Below, piece by piece: positions 27,719-37,182 of a stretch of DNA of 64,000 nt (position 1 is the stretch's first letter; each line of letters begins with the position of its first letter). The notes under the pieces were generated by a model, which worked only from the letters and a program-made list of their open reading frames with translations, was not told the origin of the DNA and did no database searches. The position numbers and the translations under genes were made by a program. The DNA comes from Hippea sp. KM1 (GTDB lineage Bacteria; Campylobacterota_A; Desulfurellia; Desulfurellales; Hippeaceae), in contig NZ_JAFP01000001.1 in the NCBI RefSeq assembly GCF_000526195.1, positions 780,001-844,000 on the forward strand, read 5' to 3'.

Positions 27719-28562
27719 GATTGCAAAAAGCCTGCAGAAGATGACGCTTATTGCCTATTACCAGGATATTGCCGATTATTTAGAGGAAGATGAGCTGTTT
27801 GCCGCTGAAAACGGTGTGAAGAAGATCATAGTGATGAAAGAGGATGAGTATGAGGAAAACAGCGACATAGTTGAGCATATAGAGGGTATAGGTCAGATAA
27901 TCAAGGTTCCGTCCATAAGTTTCAATAGGGTCAACAAAATCAAGATTGCATTGATGATGTGCACATCCTCTGGCATACTCTCAAAAGAGGACGATGTTAT
28001 AGCCCTATCAGGCACCTCAGGCGGTGTGGATACGCTTATGTTTATAGATATATCGAAGGAGAAGGAACTGTTGAGCTTTAAAGGGGATATAGACCTTGAA
28101 AAGTCCGTAAAGCCTGAGGTATTTGAGAGGGTCTTGAGGATTGCCCTTGAGCTTGCCAATCAGGGTAGGGAGGGCAAAAGCGTTGGGGCGATATTTGTCT
28201 TGGGCGATAAGGAGAAGGTGCTTGAGAATGTTAAGCAGATGATCTTTAATCCATTTAAAGGGTATGACCCGGATGAGAGGAATATACTAAAGGCCAACCT
28301 TGACGATACATTAAAAGAATATAGTTTACTTGATGGTGCTATTGTGATAGATTGTAATGGCGTTGTGGAGACTGCTGGTGCTTATATCTCTGTATCTGCA
28401 TCGCCTGAGGATCTGCCCAAGGGGTTGGGTGCAAGGCATATAGCAGCAGCCTCTATAACAGCCGTAACCAACGCAGTTAGCATAGTGGTATCGGAATCGA
28501 CAGGTGATGTTACGATCTTCAGGAACGGTTCTATAATAACAAGGATTGAAAAGGTGAGCTGA
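27672..28562 (+). CDS. Diadenylate cyclase with pyruvate-kinase-C-like N-terminal domain (DacZ type)
   Basis: 296 residues. Residues about 1-130 resemble the C-terminal alpha/beta domain of pyruvate kinase (VPSISFNRVNKIKIALMM then ALSGTSGGVDTLMFIDI). Residues about 150-296 are a DAC (DisA_N) domain with DGAIVIDCNGVVETAGAYIS and KGLGARHIAAASITAVT, ending VSESTGDVTIFRNG. The usual RHR is RHI. DAC domains join two ATP into c-di-AMP, which controls osmolytes and K+ elsewhere. The domain pair matches what I recall of archaeal-type DacZ/CdaZ rather than DisA, CdaA or CdaS. AGGAGAAGG precedes the ATG. Its stop shares a base with the folD start (TGATGG). Confidence 0.78.
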   Translation: MITPEARKTILSKALEIAKSLQKMTLIAYYQDIADYLEEDELFAAENGVKKIIVMKEDEYEENSDIVEHIEGIGQIIKVPSISFNRVNKIKIALMMCTSSGILSKEDDVIALSGTSGGVDTLMFIDISKEKELLSFKGDIDLEKSVKPEVFERVLRIALELANQGREGKSVGAIFVLGDKEKVLENVKQMIFNPFKGYDPDERNILKANLDDTLKEYSLLDGAIVIDCNGVVETAGAYISVSASPEDLPKGLGARHIAAASITAVTNAVSIVVSESTGDVTIFRNGSIITRIEKVS

Positions 28563-29404
28563 TGGTAATATTGGATGGTAAGGCGTTATCCAAAAAGATA
28601 AAGGAGAACATAAAAGAGGAAGTCAGGCTGCTTAAGGAAAAGGGCATTATACCCGGTCTGGCCGTGATATTGGTGGGTGATAATCCGGCAAGCCAGGTTT
28701 ATGTCAACATGAAGACAAAGGCCTGCGAGGAGGTGGGTATATACTCGATCAACCACAGGATGCCGGCCGAGATTACAGAAAAGGAACTCATTGATGTTAT
28801 AAAGATGCTCAACGATAACCCGATGGTTCACGGCATATTAGTCCAATTGCCGCTTCCCAAACACATCAGGGAGGAGCGCATAATAGAGGCTATAGATTAC
28901 ACCAAGGATGTGGACGGTTTTCATCCGTATAATATGGGGAGGTTGGCCAGGGGTAATCCACTCTTTAGCTCATGCACGCCCCTTGGAATAATGAAGATGT
29001 TTGAGGAATACCACATAGACCTTGAGGGTAAGGATGTGGTAATGGTGGGGGCTGGAAACATAACGGGGAAGCCCATGGCCTTGATGTTGCTTAATGCCAA
29101 TGCCACCGTTGAGGTGTGTCATATCTATACAAAGGATTTAAAGGAGAAAACCAGGCAGGCCGACATAGTCATATCGGCCGTGGGTAAACCATCGTTGATT
29201 ACGGAGGATATGGTAAAAGAGGGTGCTATTGTCATAGATGTGGGCATAAGCAGGGTTAATGGGAAGGTTGTCGGTGATGTGGATTTTGAGAATGTCTCCA
29301 AAAAGGCCTCCTATATAACCCCTGTGCCCGGCGGTGTTGGCCCTATGACCATAGCCATGCTGCTTTACAACACCCTTCTGTCGGTTAAGTTAAAAGAAAA
29401 ATAA
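28562..29404 (+). CDS. folD: Bifunctional methylenetetrahydrofolate dehydrogenase/methenyl-THF cyclohydrolase
   Basis: 280 residues, normal length. The catalytic Tyr/Lys are in SQVYVNMKTKACEEVGI, the HGILVQLPLP motif follows, the Rossmann portion has VGAGNITGKPMAL, and the C-terminal PVPGGVGPMTIAML signature is exact. It interconverts 5,10-methylene-, methenyl- and 10-formyl-THF. It overlaps the cyclase gene by 1 nt and ends the first half of the operon run; a 36-nt gap precedes rimP. Confidence 0.95.
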   Translation: MVILDGKALSKKIKENIKEEVRLLKEKGIIPGLAVILVGDNPASQVYVNMKTKACEEVGIYSINHRMPAEITEKELIDVIKMLNDNPMVHGILVQLPLPKHIREERIIEAIDYTKDVDGFHPYNMGRLARGNPLFSSCTPLGIMKMFEEYHIDLEGKDVVMVGAGNITGKPMALMLLNANATVEVCHIYTKDLKEKTRQADIVISAVGKPSLITEDMVKEGAIVIDVGISRVNGKVVGDVDFENVSKKASYITPVPGGVGPMTIAMLLYNTLLSVKLKEK

Positions 29405-29440
29405 TTTTTGTTGCAAAATTACTAATAAAAGGTGCAAACC

Positions 29441-29863
29441 ATGCTGAGCGATGAACTGAAAGAGGATATTTTTGTGGTTGTTGAATCCTTAGGGTTTAGT
29501 GTTTATGACATAGAGGTTAGCCAGAAGAAGCTGACAATTTACATAGATAAGCCCGGCGGTGTTTCTATAGACGACTGCGAACTTGCAAGCAGGAATATAT
29601 CAGCCCTATTGGATGTGAAGGATCCATTTAGCAATAGTTATGTTCTTGAGGTTTCAAGCCCGGGTATAAACAGGAAACTTAAGACCAGAGAGCATTTTGA
29701 TGCGGCAAGGGGCAAAAGGTGCCTTGTGCATACCCATTTTCCTGTGAATGATTCAAAGATGTTCAAGGGCGTACTAACAGAATGCGATGATGAGGGTATT
29801 GTTATAGGTGGAGTGAGGATTGAATTTGATAACATAAAAAAGGCGAGGATCGATGAGATTTAG
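29441..29863 (+). CDS. rimP: Ribosome maturation factor RimP
   Basis: 140 residues. An N-terminal alpha/beta domain (LGFSVYDIEVSQKKLTIYIDKPGGVSIDDCE) is followed by an SH3-like domain; VLEVSSPGINRKLKTREHF is the family signature. It assists 30S subunit maturation. ATG 29441 is preferred over the GTG at 29432. It is the first gene of the conserved rimP-nusA-infB-rbfA-truB block. Confidence 0.92.
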   Translation: MLSDELKEDIFVVVESLGFSVYDIEVSQKKLTIYIDKPGGVSIDDCELASRNISALLDVKDPFSNSYVLEVSSPGINRKLKTREHFDAARGKRCLVHTHFPVNDSKMFKGVLTECDDEGIVIGGVRIEFDNIKKARIDEI

Positions 29864-29873
29864 GAGGTAAGTG

Positions 29874-30950
29874 GTGAGCGAGATACTGCAGATAGCAAAG
29901 AAGATATCCGAAGAACACGAAATAGAGTTGAGCAAGGTCGTTGAATACTTGGCTGAGGCTTTAAAGATAGCCATACAGAAGAAGTATGGGGATGAGGCGG
30001 ATGTCAGGATAGAAACGGATGTGGATAATGAGATATTTGATGTTTATGTTAAGAAGAAGGTCACAGAAAGGCCTATGCTCGATAGCCAGATAAGCATAGA
30101 GGAGGCAAGAAAGATAAAGCCGGATGTAAAGCCGGGTGAGTATGTTGAGGAAAAGGTCGATGCAAAGAGTTTGGGAAGGATAGCCGTAACGACGATAAAG
30201 AATGTAATAACGAAGCTTTTGAGGGATATTGAGAAACATAAGGCGTATGAGGAGTATAAGGAATACATAGGCAAGATCATAGTGGGAGAGGTCTGGAGCA
30301 TAGGGGCTAATAACAATGTTATCATAGATTTTAAAAACGCCATTGGAATCCTGCCCAAAAGGGAGCAGGGCATCAACGATAAATATGTGGTTGGTGAGCA
30401 TATTAAGGCCTATGTTTTGGATGTAATTGAGGAGCCTAAACAGGTTAAGCTGATACTCTCAAGAACCCATCCAGGCTTTGTTAAGGAGCTATTCAAGAAA
30501 GAGGTGCCTGAGGTTAGGGAGGGCAGCGTTGAGATCAAGGCTGTGGCCAGGGAGCCTTCAAGGAGGACGAAGGTTGCCGTCTATTCGAAAGACTCCCGAA
30601 TAGACCCGATAGGCACCTGCGTCGGCTCAAAGGGTGTCAGGATAGCCGCTATCGTTAGGGAATTGGGCGATGAAAAGATAGATGTAATAAAGTGGAGTGC
30701 AGATCCGTCTATCTATATCAGGAACGCCATGTCGCCTGCAAAGGTCATATCGGTTGAGATTGACGAGGAGCTTAAGAAGGCTAAGGTTTATGTGGATGAT
30801 GCTGAATACTCAATGGCAATAGGTAAGGGTGGCGTTAACGCAAAGTTGGCGGCCAAACTTACAGGATACAATATAGATATAGCCAAGATTTCAGAGAGAG
30901 AGGATAGCAGCGATGGCGATGCCACCTTAGAGGATGGAGGTAATCAATGA
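29874..30950 (+). CDS. nusA: Transcription termination/antitermination protein NusA
   Basis: 358 residues. N-terminal RNA-polymerase-binding domain (about 1-125), S1 domain (about 130-200), then KH1 (PIGTCVGSKGVRIAAI) and KH2 (MAIGKGGVNAKLAAKLTG). It lacks the C-terminal acidic repeats of E. coli NusA, as in many other phyla. Of two consecutive GTG codons, 29874 has the better distance (6 nt) from AGGAGG at 29862-29867. It overlaps infB by 4 nt. Confidence 0.95.
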   Translation: MSEILQIAKKISEEHEIELSKVVEYLAEALKIAIQKKYGDEADVRIETDVDNEIFDVYVKKKVTERPMLDSQISIEEARKIKPDVKPGEYVEEKVDAKSLGRIAVTTIKNVITKLLRDIEKHKAYEEYKEYIGKIIVGEVWSIGANNNVIIDFKNAIGILPKREQGINDKYVVGEHIKAYVLDVIEEPKQVKLILSRTHPGFVKELFKKEVPEVREGSVEIKAVAREPSRRTKVAVYSKDSRIDPIGTCVGSKGVRIAAIVRELGDEKIDVIKWSADPSIYIRNAMSPAKVISVEIDEELKKAKVYVDDAEYSMAIGKGGVNAKLAAKLTGYNIDIAKISEREDSSDGDATLEDGGNQ

Positions 30951-33079
30951 AGAAGATAAGGGTTTATGAGATAGCAAGAAGGCTGAATACCAAGAGTAAT
31001 ATTGTAATAAAGAAACTCAACGATATGGGTATTGAGGTAAAGAGCAACTTCAGCGGTGTGGAAGAGGATAAGGCGGAGAAGTTTATTGAGGAGTGGAATA
31101 AGGCAAGAAAAGAGGCCATAAAGGAGCTCAAATCGAAGAAGAAAGAGGATAAGAAGAAAAAGAAGAAAGAGGAGCAAACAAAGCAGGAGCAGCCTAAATC
31201 CAGGCCACATAAGAAGAAAGAGGAGAAGTTCAAGAAGAAGGAATTTATAGAGGATGTGCTCCCTCAGAAGTTCAAAAAGAGAAAGAAATATAAAAAGACG
31301 ACAAAGGAAGAAGAGCCCAAAGAGGAGTCCAACGAGATTGAATTCCGCAAGGGCATGACGGTCTTTGAGTTTGCAAACGAGCTTGGCGTCGATTTTTCTG
31401 AGGTTCTATCCAAGCTGTTTGAACTTGGGATTTTAGCCAGAAAGAACGACATTATTGAAGAGGATGCGGCAAAACTCATAGCCGAGGAGTATGGCTTTGA
31501 GCTTAAGGAAGAGGCCGCCTCCAGCGAGCTTGAAGAGGAGTTGTTAGAGATTGAGGATAGGCCTGAGGATTTAAAGGAGAGGCCCCCGATAGTCACCGTT
31601 ATGGGCCATGTCGATCACGGAAAGACCTCCATTCTTGATGCCATAAAGAAGACGAATATTGCAGCAAGGGAAGCCGGTGGTATAACGCAGCATATAGCCG
31701 CCTATTCTGTAAAAGTTGACGGCAGGTTCATAACATTCTTGGATACGCCGGGGCATGAGGCATTCACCGAGATGAGGGCAAGGGGAGCCCAGATCACCGA
31801 CATAGTTGTATTGGTGGTTGCAGCCGATGACGGTGTTATGCCGCAGACCGTTGAGGCTATAAACCACGCAAAGGCTGCAGGTGTGCCTATAGTGGTTGCC
31901 GTCAACAAGATAGATAAACCCAATGCAAACCCCGAAAGGGTAAAGCAGGAGCTTTCCAATTACGGCGTTGTGCCTGAGGAGTGGGGCGGCAACAACCTCT
32001 TTGTCAATGTCAGCGCCAAAAAGAGGATAGGCATTGATGAGCTGCTTGAGGCGATTCTATTGCAGGCTGAGATGATGGAGCTTAAGGCCAATCCAGACAA
32101 GAGGGCAAAGGCTGTTGTGGTTGAGGCCAAATTGGATAAGAACAGGGGGCCTGTGGCAACGGTTGTTGTAAAGGAAGGGACGCTAAGGCAATCCGATGCG
32201 TTCATCGTCGGTGTCCAATACGGTAAGGTCAGGGCTCTTATAGATGATAAGGGTAAAAAAGTCAAAGAGGTTGGCCCGTCGTTTGCGGCTGAGATTTTGG
32301 GTCTTCACGGTGTTCCAGAACCGGGCGATACTTTGATCGTTGTAAGCGATGAGAAGAAGGCTAAAGAGATCGCCGAAAAGAGACAGGAAGAGCTCAAGCA
32401 GACCATGCTGTCTCAGAAGACGGTAAGCCTTGAGAATATATTTGAGCAGATAGAGGGTGGAGAGATCAAGGAGCTTCCCATCATCCTCAAAACCGATGTG
32501 TATGGCTCTGTTGAGGCTATAACCAATGCATTATCCAAGCTCTCAACAGAAGAAGTCACGGTTAAGGTTATACATTCAGCCGTTGGAGCCATAACCAAGA
32601 CCGACATCAACTTGGCCAAGGCCTCAGGTGCTATAGTGATAGGGTTTAATGTCAGGCCGACCCAGGAGGCGTTAAAGCTTGCCAGTGATCTGAAGGTTGA
32701 GGTTAGAACCTATAAGGTTATCTATGAGATAGTCGATGATGTTAAGAAATCCCTCTCCGGTCTGTTATCGCCTGAAGAAAAAGAGGAGATCCTTGGAAGG
32801 GTTGAGGTTAGACAGACCTTTAAGGTGCCAAAGGTCGGTGTCGTGGCCGGCTGCTATGTGACATACGGCAAGATAGCAAGGAATGCGAAGGTTAGGGTGT
32901 TAAGGGACGGTGTCATCATCCACGAGGGCGATATATCGTCGCTTAAGAGGTTTAAGGATGATGTCAGTGAGGTTCAGCAGGGGTATGAGTGCGGCGTTGG
33001 CATTGAGGGCTTTAACGACATAAAAGAGGGTGATGTTATAGAGGTTTATCAGATAGTCAAGGTTCAAAGGGAGCTGTGA
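30947..33079 (+). CDS. infB: Translation initiation factor IF-2
   Basis: 710 residues, a compact IF-2. The N-terminal IF2_N helix is followed by a Lys/Glu-rich low-complexity linker (about 60-130), a second IF2_N module ([15 protein letters not shown]), the GTPase domain with [17 protein letters not shown] and NKIDKP, and domains II-IV ending in the fMet-tRNA-binding C2 domain. It brings initiator tRNA to the 30S subunit. Coupled to nusA upstream and to the DUF503 gene downstream by 4-nt overlaps. Confidence 0.96.
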   Translation: MKKIRVYEIARRLNTKSNIVIKKLNDMGIEVKSNFSGVEEDKAEKFIEEWNKARKEAIKELKSKKKEDKKKKKKEEQTKQEQPKSRPHKKKEEKFKKKEFIEDVLPQKFKKRKKYKKTTKEEEPKEESNEIEFRKGMTVFEFANELGVDFSEVLSKLFELGILARKNDIIEEDAAKLIAEEYGFELKEEAASSELEEELLEIEDRPEDLKERPPIVTVMGHVDHGKTSILDAIKKTNIAAREAGGITQHIAAYSVKVDGRFITFLDTPGHEAFTEMRARGAQITDIVVLVVAADDGVMPQTVEAINHAKAAGVPIVVAVNKIDKPNANPERVKQELSNYGVVPEEWGGNNLFVNVSAKKRIGIDELLEAILLQAEMMELKANPDKRAKAVVVEAKLDKNRGPVATVVVKEGTLRQSDAFIVGVQYGKVRALIDDKGKKVKEVGPSFAAEILGLHGVPEPGDTLIVVSDEKKAKEIAEKRQEELKQTMLSQKTVSLENIFEQIEGGEIKELPIILKTDVYGSVEAITNALSKLSTEEVTVKVIHSAVGAITKTDINLAKASGAIVIGFNVRPTQEALKLASDLKVEVRTYKVIYEIVDDVKKSLSGLLSPEEKEEILGRVEVRQTFKVPKVGVVAGCYVTYGKIARNAKVRVLRDGVIIHEGDISSLKRFKDDVSEVQQGYECGVGIEGFNDIKEGDVIEVYQIVKVQREL

Positions 33080-33357
33080 TTGTAGGTATAATGGAAGTGG
33101 ACTTCAGGATAGATAGGAGTTTTTCGCTAAAGGAGAAGAGGCGACTAATTAGAAGCCTTATTGAGAAAACGAAAAACAACTTCAATGCATCTGTTGCCGA
33201 AGTTGACAACAACGATGTGTTGAATATGGCGACTATAGGTGTTGCGGTTGTCAGTAATAGCTCTAAGTTTGTGGATGCCGTATTCAATAAGATGCTGGAT
33301 TTTTGGGAGTATGGTTTTGACTGTGAAATAATAGATGTCAGAAGGGAAGTGCTATGA
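33076..33357 (+). CDS. DUF503 (YlxP-like) protein
   Basis: 93 residues. The opening VGIMEVDFRIDRSFSLKEKRRLIRSLIEKTKNNF is the family signature. Family members sit between infB and rbfA in many bacteria, as here, and are thought to bind RNA or ribosomes, but the biochemical role is not settled. It starts at GTG 33076 within the infB stop and overlaps rbfA by 4 nt. Confidence 0.85.
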   Translation: MIVGIMEVDFRIDRSFSLKEKRRLIRSLIEKTKNNFNASVAEVDNNDVLNMATIGVAVVSNSSKFVDAVFNKMLDFWEYGFDCEIIDVRREVL

Positions 33358-33755
33358 TCGGCAAAAATAGCGGCTTCAAGAGAAAGGATAGGGTTGCAAG
33401 CCAGATTAAAAAGGCCATCTCTGAGATACTTGAGTTCGAAAGCGGCAACGAAAAATTGAGGAGCATAACGCTTACAGATGTGGAGATGACAGACGATTTG
33501 AGGCTTGCAAAGATTTTTGTCAGCTCTAACTTAAGCAGCATGACGCAGAAGGACACATTGGCGGTTTTGGAGAATGCCAAGGGTTTCATTAAAAGGAGTT
33601 TGGCTTTGAAGGTCAGGCTTAAATACATGCCCAAGATCGTTTTTGAGTATGATGATTCCATTGATTACGGTTTTAGAATTGATGCTATCTTGAAACAGAT
33701 AAAAGAGGAAGAAGATGGAGATAAAAAAGAAGATCGGTCAGATATTGAAGGATAG
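33354..33755 (+). CDS. rbfA: Ribosome-binding factor A
   Basis: 133 residues, a KH-like cold-shock 30S maturation factor. The RVASQIKKAISEIL helix, the ITLTDVEMTDDLRLAKIFVS core and the LALKVRLKYMPKIVFEYDDSIDYGFRI segment are characteristic. It works late in 16S rRNA 5' processing. The 3' end overlaps the next gene by 41 nt in another frame. Confidence 0.93.
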   Translation: MIGKNSGFKRKDRVASQIKKAISEILEFESGNEKLRSITLTDVEMTDDLRLAKIFVSSNLSSMTQKDTLAVLENAKGFIKRSLALKVRLKYMPKIVFEYDDSIDYGFRIDAILKQIKEEEDGDKKEDRSDIEG

Positions 33756-34677
33756 GGATTCTTTTTTGATTGTATCGCATAAAAATCCGGATGGTGATGC
33801 CATAGGCTCATCGCTTGCCCTCTATAGTGTGCTTAAGGAGATGGGCAAGGAGGTGTATGTGGAGAATCCAACAAAACCGGCATACACCTATGATTTCTTG
33901 AAGGATTATAGGGTTATAGAGTCGATCAGTAATTGTAAGGATGTTGAGGTGGTAATCAGCGTCGATACAGCGGAGTTATCCCGCTGCGGATTGGATAGGG
34001 ATTATTTAAAGGGTAAGCTCTTTATAAACATAGACCACCATAAAACCAACCCGGGGTTTGGGGATATAAACCTGATTGAGCCCGATGCCTCGGCGGTTGG
34101 TTGTATTATTTGGGATATATTTACGGTGTCGGGTATACCCATATCGAAGACAACGGCTGAGTATCTCTATTTGAGCATATTGACCGATACAGGCTCGTTC
34201 AGGTATTCATCAACGAGTCCAAAGACATTCAGGATAGCTGCAGACCTTTTGGAGAGGGGCGTTGAACCATGGTTTATTTCATCCAACATCTATGAATCTG
34301 AAAAGCCCGAGACATTCAAGCTTTTGAGCCTGGTTTTGGATACGCTTGAGCTGTTTTACAACGGCAGGCTGGCTTTAGTCTATGTAACGAAGGAGATGTT
34401 TGAGAAAACCAACACAAATGCCGATAATACCGAGGGTTTTGTGAATTATGCACGCAGCATTAGGGGTGTTGAGGTTGGCGTTTTGTTGAGGGAGGATGAG
34501 CCTAATAGGTTTAAGATAAGCATAAGGTCTAAGGGTAATGTGGATGTCAGTGAGGTTGCCGGGCATTTCAACGGCGGTGGGCATAAGAACGCAGCAGGCG
34601 GTATGATAGAGGCAAGCCTAAACGATGCAAAGAGAAGAATAATAGAGGCGTTTTCTTTCCTTGAAAATGGAAAATAG
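33715..34677 (+). CDS. DHH-DHHA1 phosphoesterase (NrnA-like oligoribonuclease/pAp phosphatase)
   Basis: 320 residues. The DHH domain shows SHKNPDGDAIGS, a DTAELSRCG metal site, NIDHHKTN (the DHH motif itself) and DTGSFRYSST; the DHHA1 substrate domain ends with GGGHKNAAGG. These Mn2+ enzymes degrade short RNA oligonucleotides and dephosphorylate pAp; some relatives act on linear c-di-nucleotides (pApA or pGpG). That last activity would fit the cyclic-nucleotide genes in this window but is only an inference. Position between rbfA and truB is conserved in many bacteria. Confidence 0.88.
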   Translation: MEIKKKIGQILKDRDSFLIVSHKNPDGDAIGSSLALYSVLKEMGKEVYVENPTKPAYTYDFLKDYRVIESISNCKDVEVVISVDTAELSRCGLDRDYLKGKLFINIDHHKTNPGFGDINLIEPDASAVGCIIWDIFTVSGIPISKTTAEYLYLSILTDTGSFRYSSTSPKTFRIAADLLERGVEPWFISSNIYESEKPETFKLLSLVLDTLELFYNGRLALVYVTKEMFEKTNTNADNTEGFVNYARSIRGVEVGVLLREDEPNRFKISIRSKGNVDVSEVAGHFNGGGHKNAAGGMIEASLNDAKRRIIEAFSFLENGK

Positions 34678-35518
34678 TATAATACTTGTTGATAAACCCG
34701 GTGGTTTGACATCGTTTGATGTCATAAGGAAGCTCAGAAAGATAACGGGTATAAAGAAGATTGGCCATGCGGGCGTTTTGGATAAGATGGCAAGCGGTCT
34801 TCTTGTGTGTGCCACGAATAAGGCGACAAAGCTTTTGAGCCTGTTCGAGGATGGTTATAAGGTTTATATCGCTGAGTTTAGCTTTGGTATAAAAAGCGAC
34901 ACATACGACATCTGGGGCAATATTATTGAGAATAATGAGGCGGTTGAGGTTGAATACGATAGGTTAAAGGTCGTAATGTCTGATTTCATAGGAAAGATAA
35001 AGCAAACCCCTCCGCCATTCTCCAATGTTAGGGTCAGGGGTAAGAGGCTATACAGGTATGCCTTAAAGGGAGAGGTTGTGCAGCCTAAAGAGAGGGATGT
35101 TCACATATACGCCATGGAGATATTGTCTTTTTCTAAGAACAAGGCTGTTTTTAAGATTACCTGTTCAAAGGGCACATATATAAGGTCTTTGGCGCATGAT
35201 ATAGGTGAGCGTCTCGGTGTTGGGGGCGTTGTCAGTAATCTAAGAAGGGTGTATATCCACCCCTTTAGTGTGGATGATGCGGGCGATATATCCAATCCTA
35301 AGATATTGTCTGTATCTGAAGCCTTATCGTTTATACCACAGATCGTTGTTGAGTTGAATGCCGTAAAAAAGATAAGCAACGGTGTGCCTATCTGCAAGAT
35401 ATTGAGGTGTTTTGAATTAAAGGATAGATTTTACCGCATTGTTGGTCCTTCGGATGAAACCCTGGCTTTAATAGAAAGAAGCGGGGGTAATTACCTCTAT
35501 AGAGCGATATTTACTTAA
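34667..35518 (+). CDS. truB: tRNA pseudouridine(55) synthase
   Basis: 283 residues. The catalytic Asp sits in GHAGVLDKMASGLLVC (family GHxGTLDxxAxG; Val replaces Thr), followed by YVA-type EFSFGIKSDTYDIWG and CSKGTYIRSLAHDIGERLG. It makes pseudouridine 55 in the T-loop of tRNAs. ATG 34667 lies inside the end of the DHH gene. Last gene of the ribosome/translation block. Confidence 0.93.
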   Translation: MENSIILVDKPGGLTSFDVIRKLRKITGIKKIGHAGVLDKMASGLLVCATNKATKLLSLFEDGYKVYIAEFSFGIKSDTYDIWGNIIENNEAVEVEYDRLKVVMSDFIGKIKQTPPPFSNVRVRGKRLYRYALKGEVVQPKERDVHIYAMEILSFSKNKAVFKITCSKGTYIRSLAHDIGERLGVGGVVSNLRRVYIHPFSVDDAGDISNPKILSVSEALSFIPQIVVELNAVKKISNGVPICKILRCFELKDRFYRIVGPSDETLALIERSGGNYLYRAIFT

Positions 35519-35551
35519 GTTAATTTCAAAAACTTGTTTGATAATTACCTA

Positions 35552-35580
35552 TTGACTTTACGACCATAAGGGATTATTGT
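35552..35580 (+). promoter_or_regulatory. Promoter of the PadR/HD-GYP pair
   Basis: TTGACT (35552-35557), 17-nt spacer, TATTGT (35575-35580), 25 nt before the padR-type start codon. Confidence 0.5.
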
Positions 35581-35605
35581 AAATAAAAAAGAGAGGGGGT
35601 GCTGT

Positions 35606-35998
35606 ATGAGCGAGGTCAATGTTAAGATAAAGGGTTGGTGCAAGAATTACCCCGGCGATAGGCCTCCAAGGTTCTTAAGGGCCTTTTTGCTGCTGTTTTT
35701 GGCAGAGGGTGAGGCTCACGGTTATGAACTTATTGAAAAACTGAAGGAGATGGGTGTAAAATACGAGACGCACGAGTTTGGTTATGTTTACAAGACATTG
35801 AGGAATATGGAAAAGGAGGGGTTGCTTAGCTCAAGGTGGAATGTCAAGGAGAAGGGTGCGGCAAAGAGGATTTACAGAATTACCGATAAGGGCATGTCAA
35901 ATTTAGATGAATGGGCGAGGGTGCTGGCCAATATAAAGGAGAGCATAAACAGCTTTCTTAGGGCTTACAATAAGATAAAAGAGGAAAAAGACGGATAA
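35606..35998 (+). CDS. PadR-family transcriptional regulator
   Basis: 130 residues. After a 25-residue N-terminal segment with one Cys, the winged helix reads FLLLFLAEGEAHGYELIEKLKEMG then FGYVYKTLRNMEKEGLLSSRW and a YRITDKGMSNLDEW wing, all typical of PadR. A C-terminal helix would dimerise. GAGGGGGTG precedes the ATG. The stop overlaps the start of the HD-GYP gene by 1 nt, so this may be a local regulator of that signalling gene. The inducer is unknown. Confidence 0.82.
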   Translation: MSEVNVKIKGWCKNYPGDRPPRFLRAFLLLFLAEGEAHGYELIEKLKEMGVKYETHEFGYVYKTLRNMEKEGLLSSRWNVKEKGAAKRIYRITDKGMSNLDEWARVLANIKESINSFLRAYNKIKEEKDG

Positions 35999-37182
35999 TG
36001 TATAGGCTCAGCGTTGATTCCCTAAAGCCCGGCATGGTGTTGGGCAGGGCCATAATCAGCGATAGCGGAACGGTGCTCCTTAATAGAGGGGTTAAGCTTA
36101 CCCAATTTTACATAGATCAGCTTAAGAAGTTGGGCTATGATACGGTTTTCATTGAAGATGCAGACACATCGGACATCGTTGTTGAGGACGACATCAACGA
36201 AAAAACCCGCAGAAAGGCCATACAGCATATCAGGGCGCTCTTCAGCGTGCCTGTCAGCGAGATGAAGGGTCTTAAAAAGACCACGGTCAGCGAGATTAAG
36301 AGGGAGATAGAGAGGGGCAGAATCAAGGATAAGCTGGTTAATTCAAGACTAACCAAAAACATCGCAGCCGTCTCTTATCAGATTGTGGATGAGGTTTTGG
36401 ATAACAAGATGTTGAGTGGCCTTGTTAGCTTTAAAAGGCATAGCGATTTTACATACAAGCACTGCGTCGATGTTACCGTTCTGTCGGTGGCCATAGCAGA
36501 TAAGTTTCTCTATGATAAGAATAAGTTGGTTGAACTTGCCAAAGGCACGCTTTTGCATGATATCGGCAGGGTGTTGATAAACAAGAGCCTGTATGAGGAG
36601 CCCAGAAAGCTCACAAAAGAGGAGTTTGAATTAATAAAGACCCATCCCACACTGGGTTATATAACATTGAAGGATATAGCAGAAATAGGCATTATTGCTG
36701 CCCATATAGTCTATCAGCACCACGAACAACAAAACGGTCAGGGATATCCGAGGGGCTTAAAGGGTGATAATACCATGCCCCTGCCCAAGAAGGAGATAAA
36801 GAAGGGCTATATAATGCCCCTTGCAGAGATTGTCTATGCGGCCAATGTGTATGATGCCTTGGTTTCGCCGAGGGCTTATAGGAGCGCTTATACGCCGGAT
36901 CAGGCGTTCTTTATTATGAAGAGGATGGCAGGCACCCACATAAACAAGGAAGTTTTAAAGATGATGTTCGACATTATACCGGCATATCCCCTTGGCACGA
37001 CGGTTATCATATCGACCGGCAGGTTTAAGAATTATATAGGAGTTGTTTCAAAGATAAACGAAGACAATCTATCAAGGCCGGTAATCAGGGTGCTGTTTAA
37101 CGATAGACGCAAGAGAATAGAACCCTTTGAGATAGATCTGTCTGCCAATCCGCATATCAACATAAGCGGTATAATTATTTAG
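35998..37182 (+). CDS. HD-GYP domain cyclic-di-GMP phosphodiesterase
   Basis: 394 residues. An N-terminal DUF3391-like domain (VDSLKPGMVLGRAI) precedes the HD-GYP domain (about 130-330) with HSDFTYKHCVDV, HDIGRV, HHEQQNGQGYP (GQGYP for the GYP motif) and YDALVSPRAYR. These residues bind the metal centre and substrate; the enzymes hydrolyse c-di-GMP to GMP. No membrane segment. Converges on ubiB with a 4-nt overlap of stops, so antisense transcription interference is possible. Confidence 0.88.
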   Translation: MYRLSVDSLKPGMVLGRAIISDSGTVLLNRGVKLTQFYIDQLKKLGYDTVFIEDADTSDIVVEDDINEKTRRKAIQHIRALFSVPVSEMKGLKKTTVSEIKREIERGRIKDKLVNSRLTKNIAAVSYQIVDEVLDNKMLSGLVSFKRHSDFTYKHCVDVTVLSVAIADKFLYDKNKLVELAKGTLLHDIGRVLINKSLYEEPRKLTKEEFELIKTHPTLGYITLKDIAEIGIIAAHIVYQHHEQQNGQGYPRGLKGDNTMPLPKKEIKKGYIMPLAEIVYAANVYDALVSPRAYRSAYTPDQAFFIMKRMAGTHINKEVLKMMFDIIPAYPLGTTVIISTGRFKNYIGVVSKINEDNLSRPVIRVLFNDRRKRIEPFEIDLSANPHINISGIII

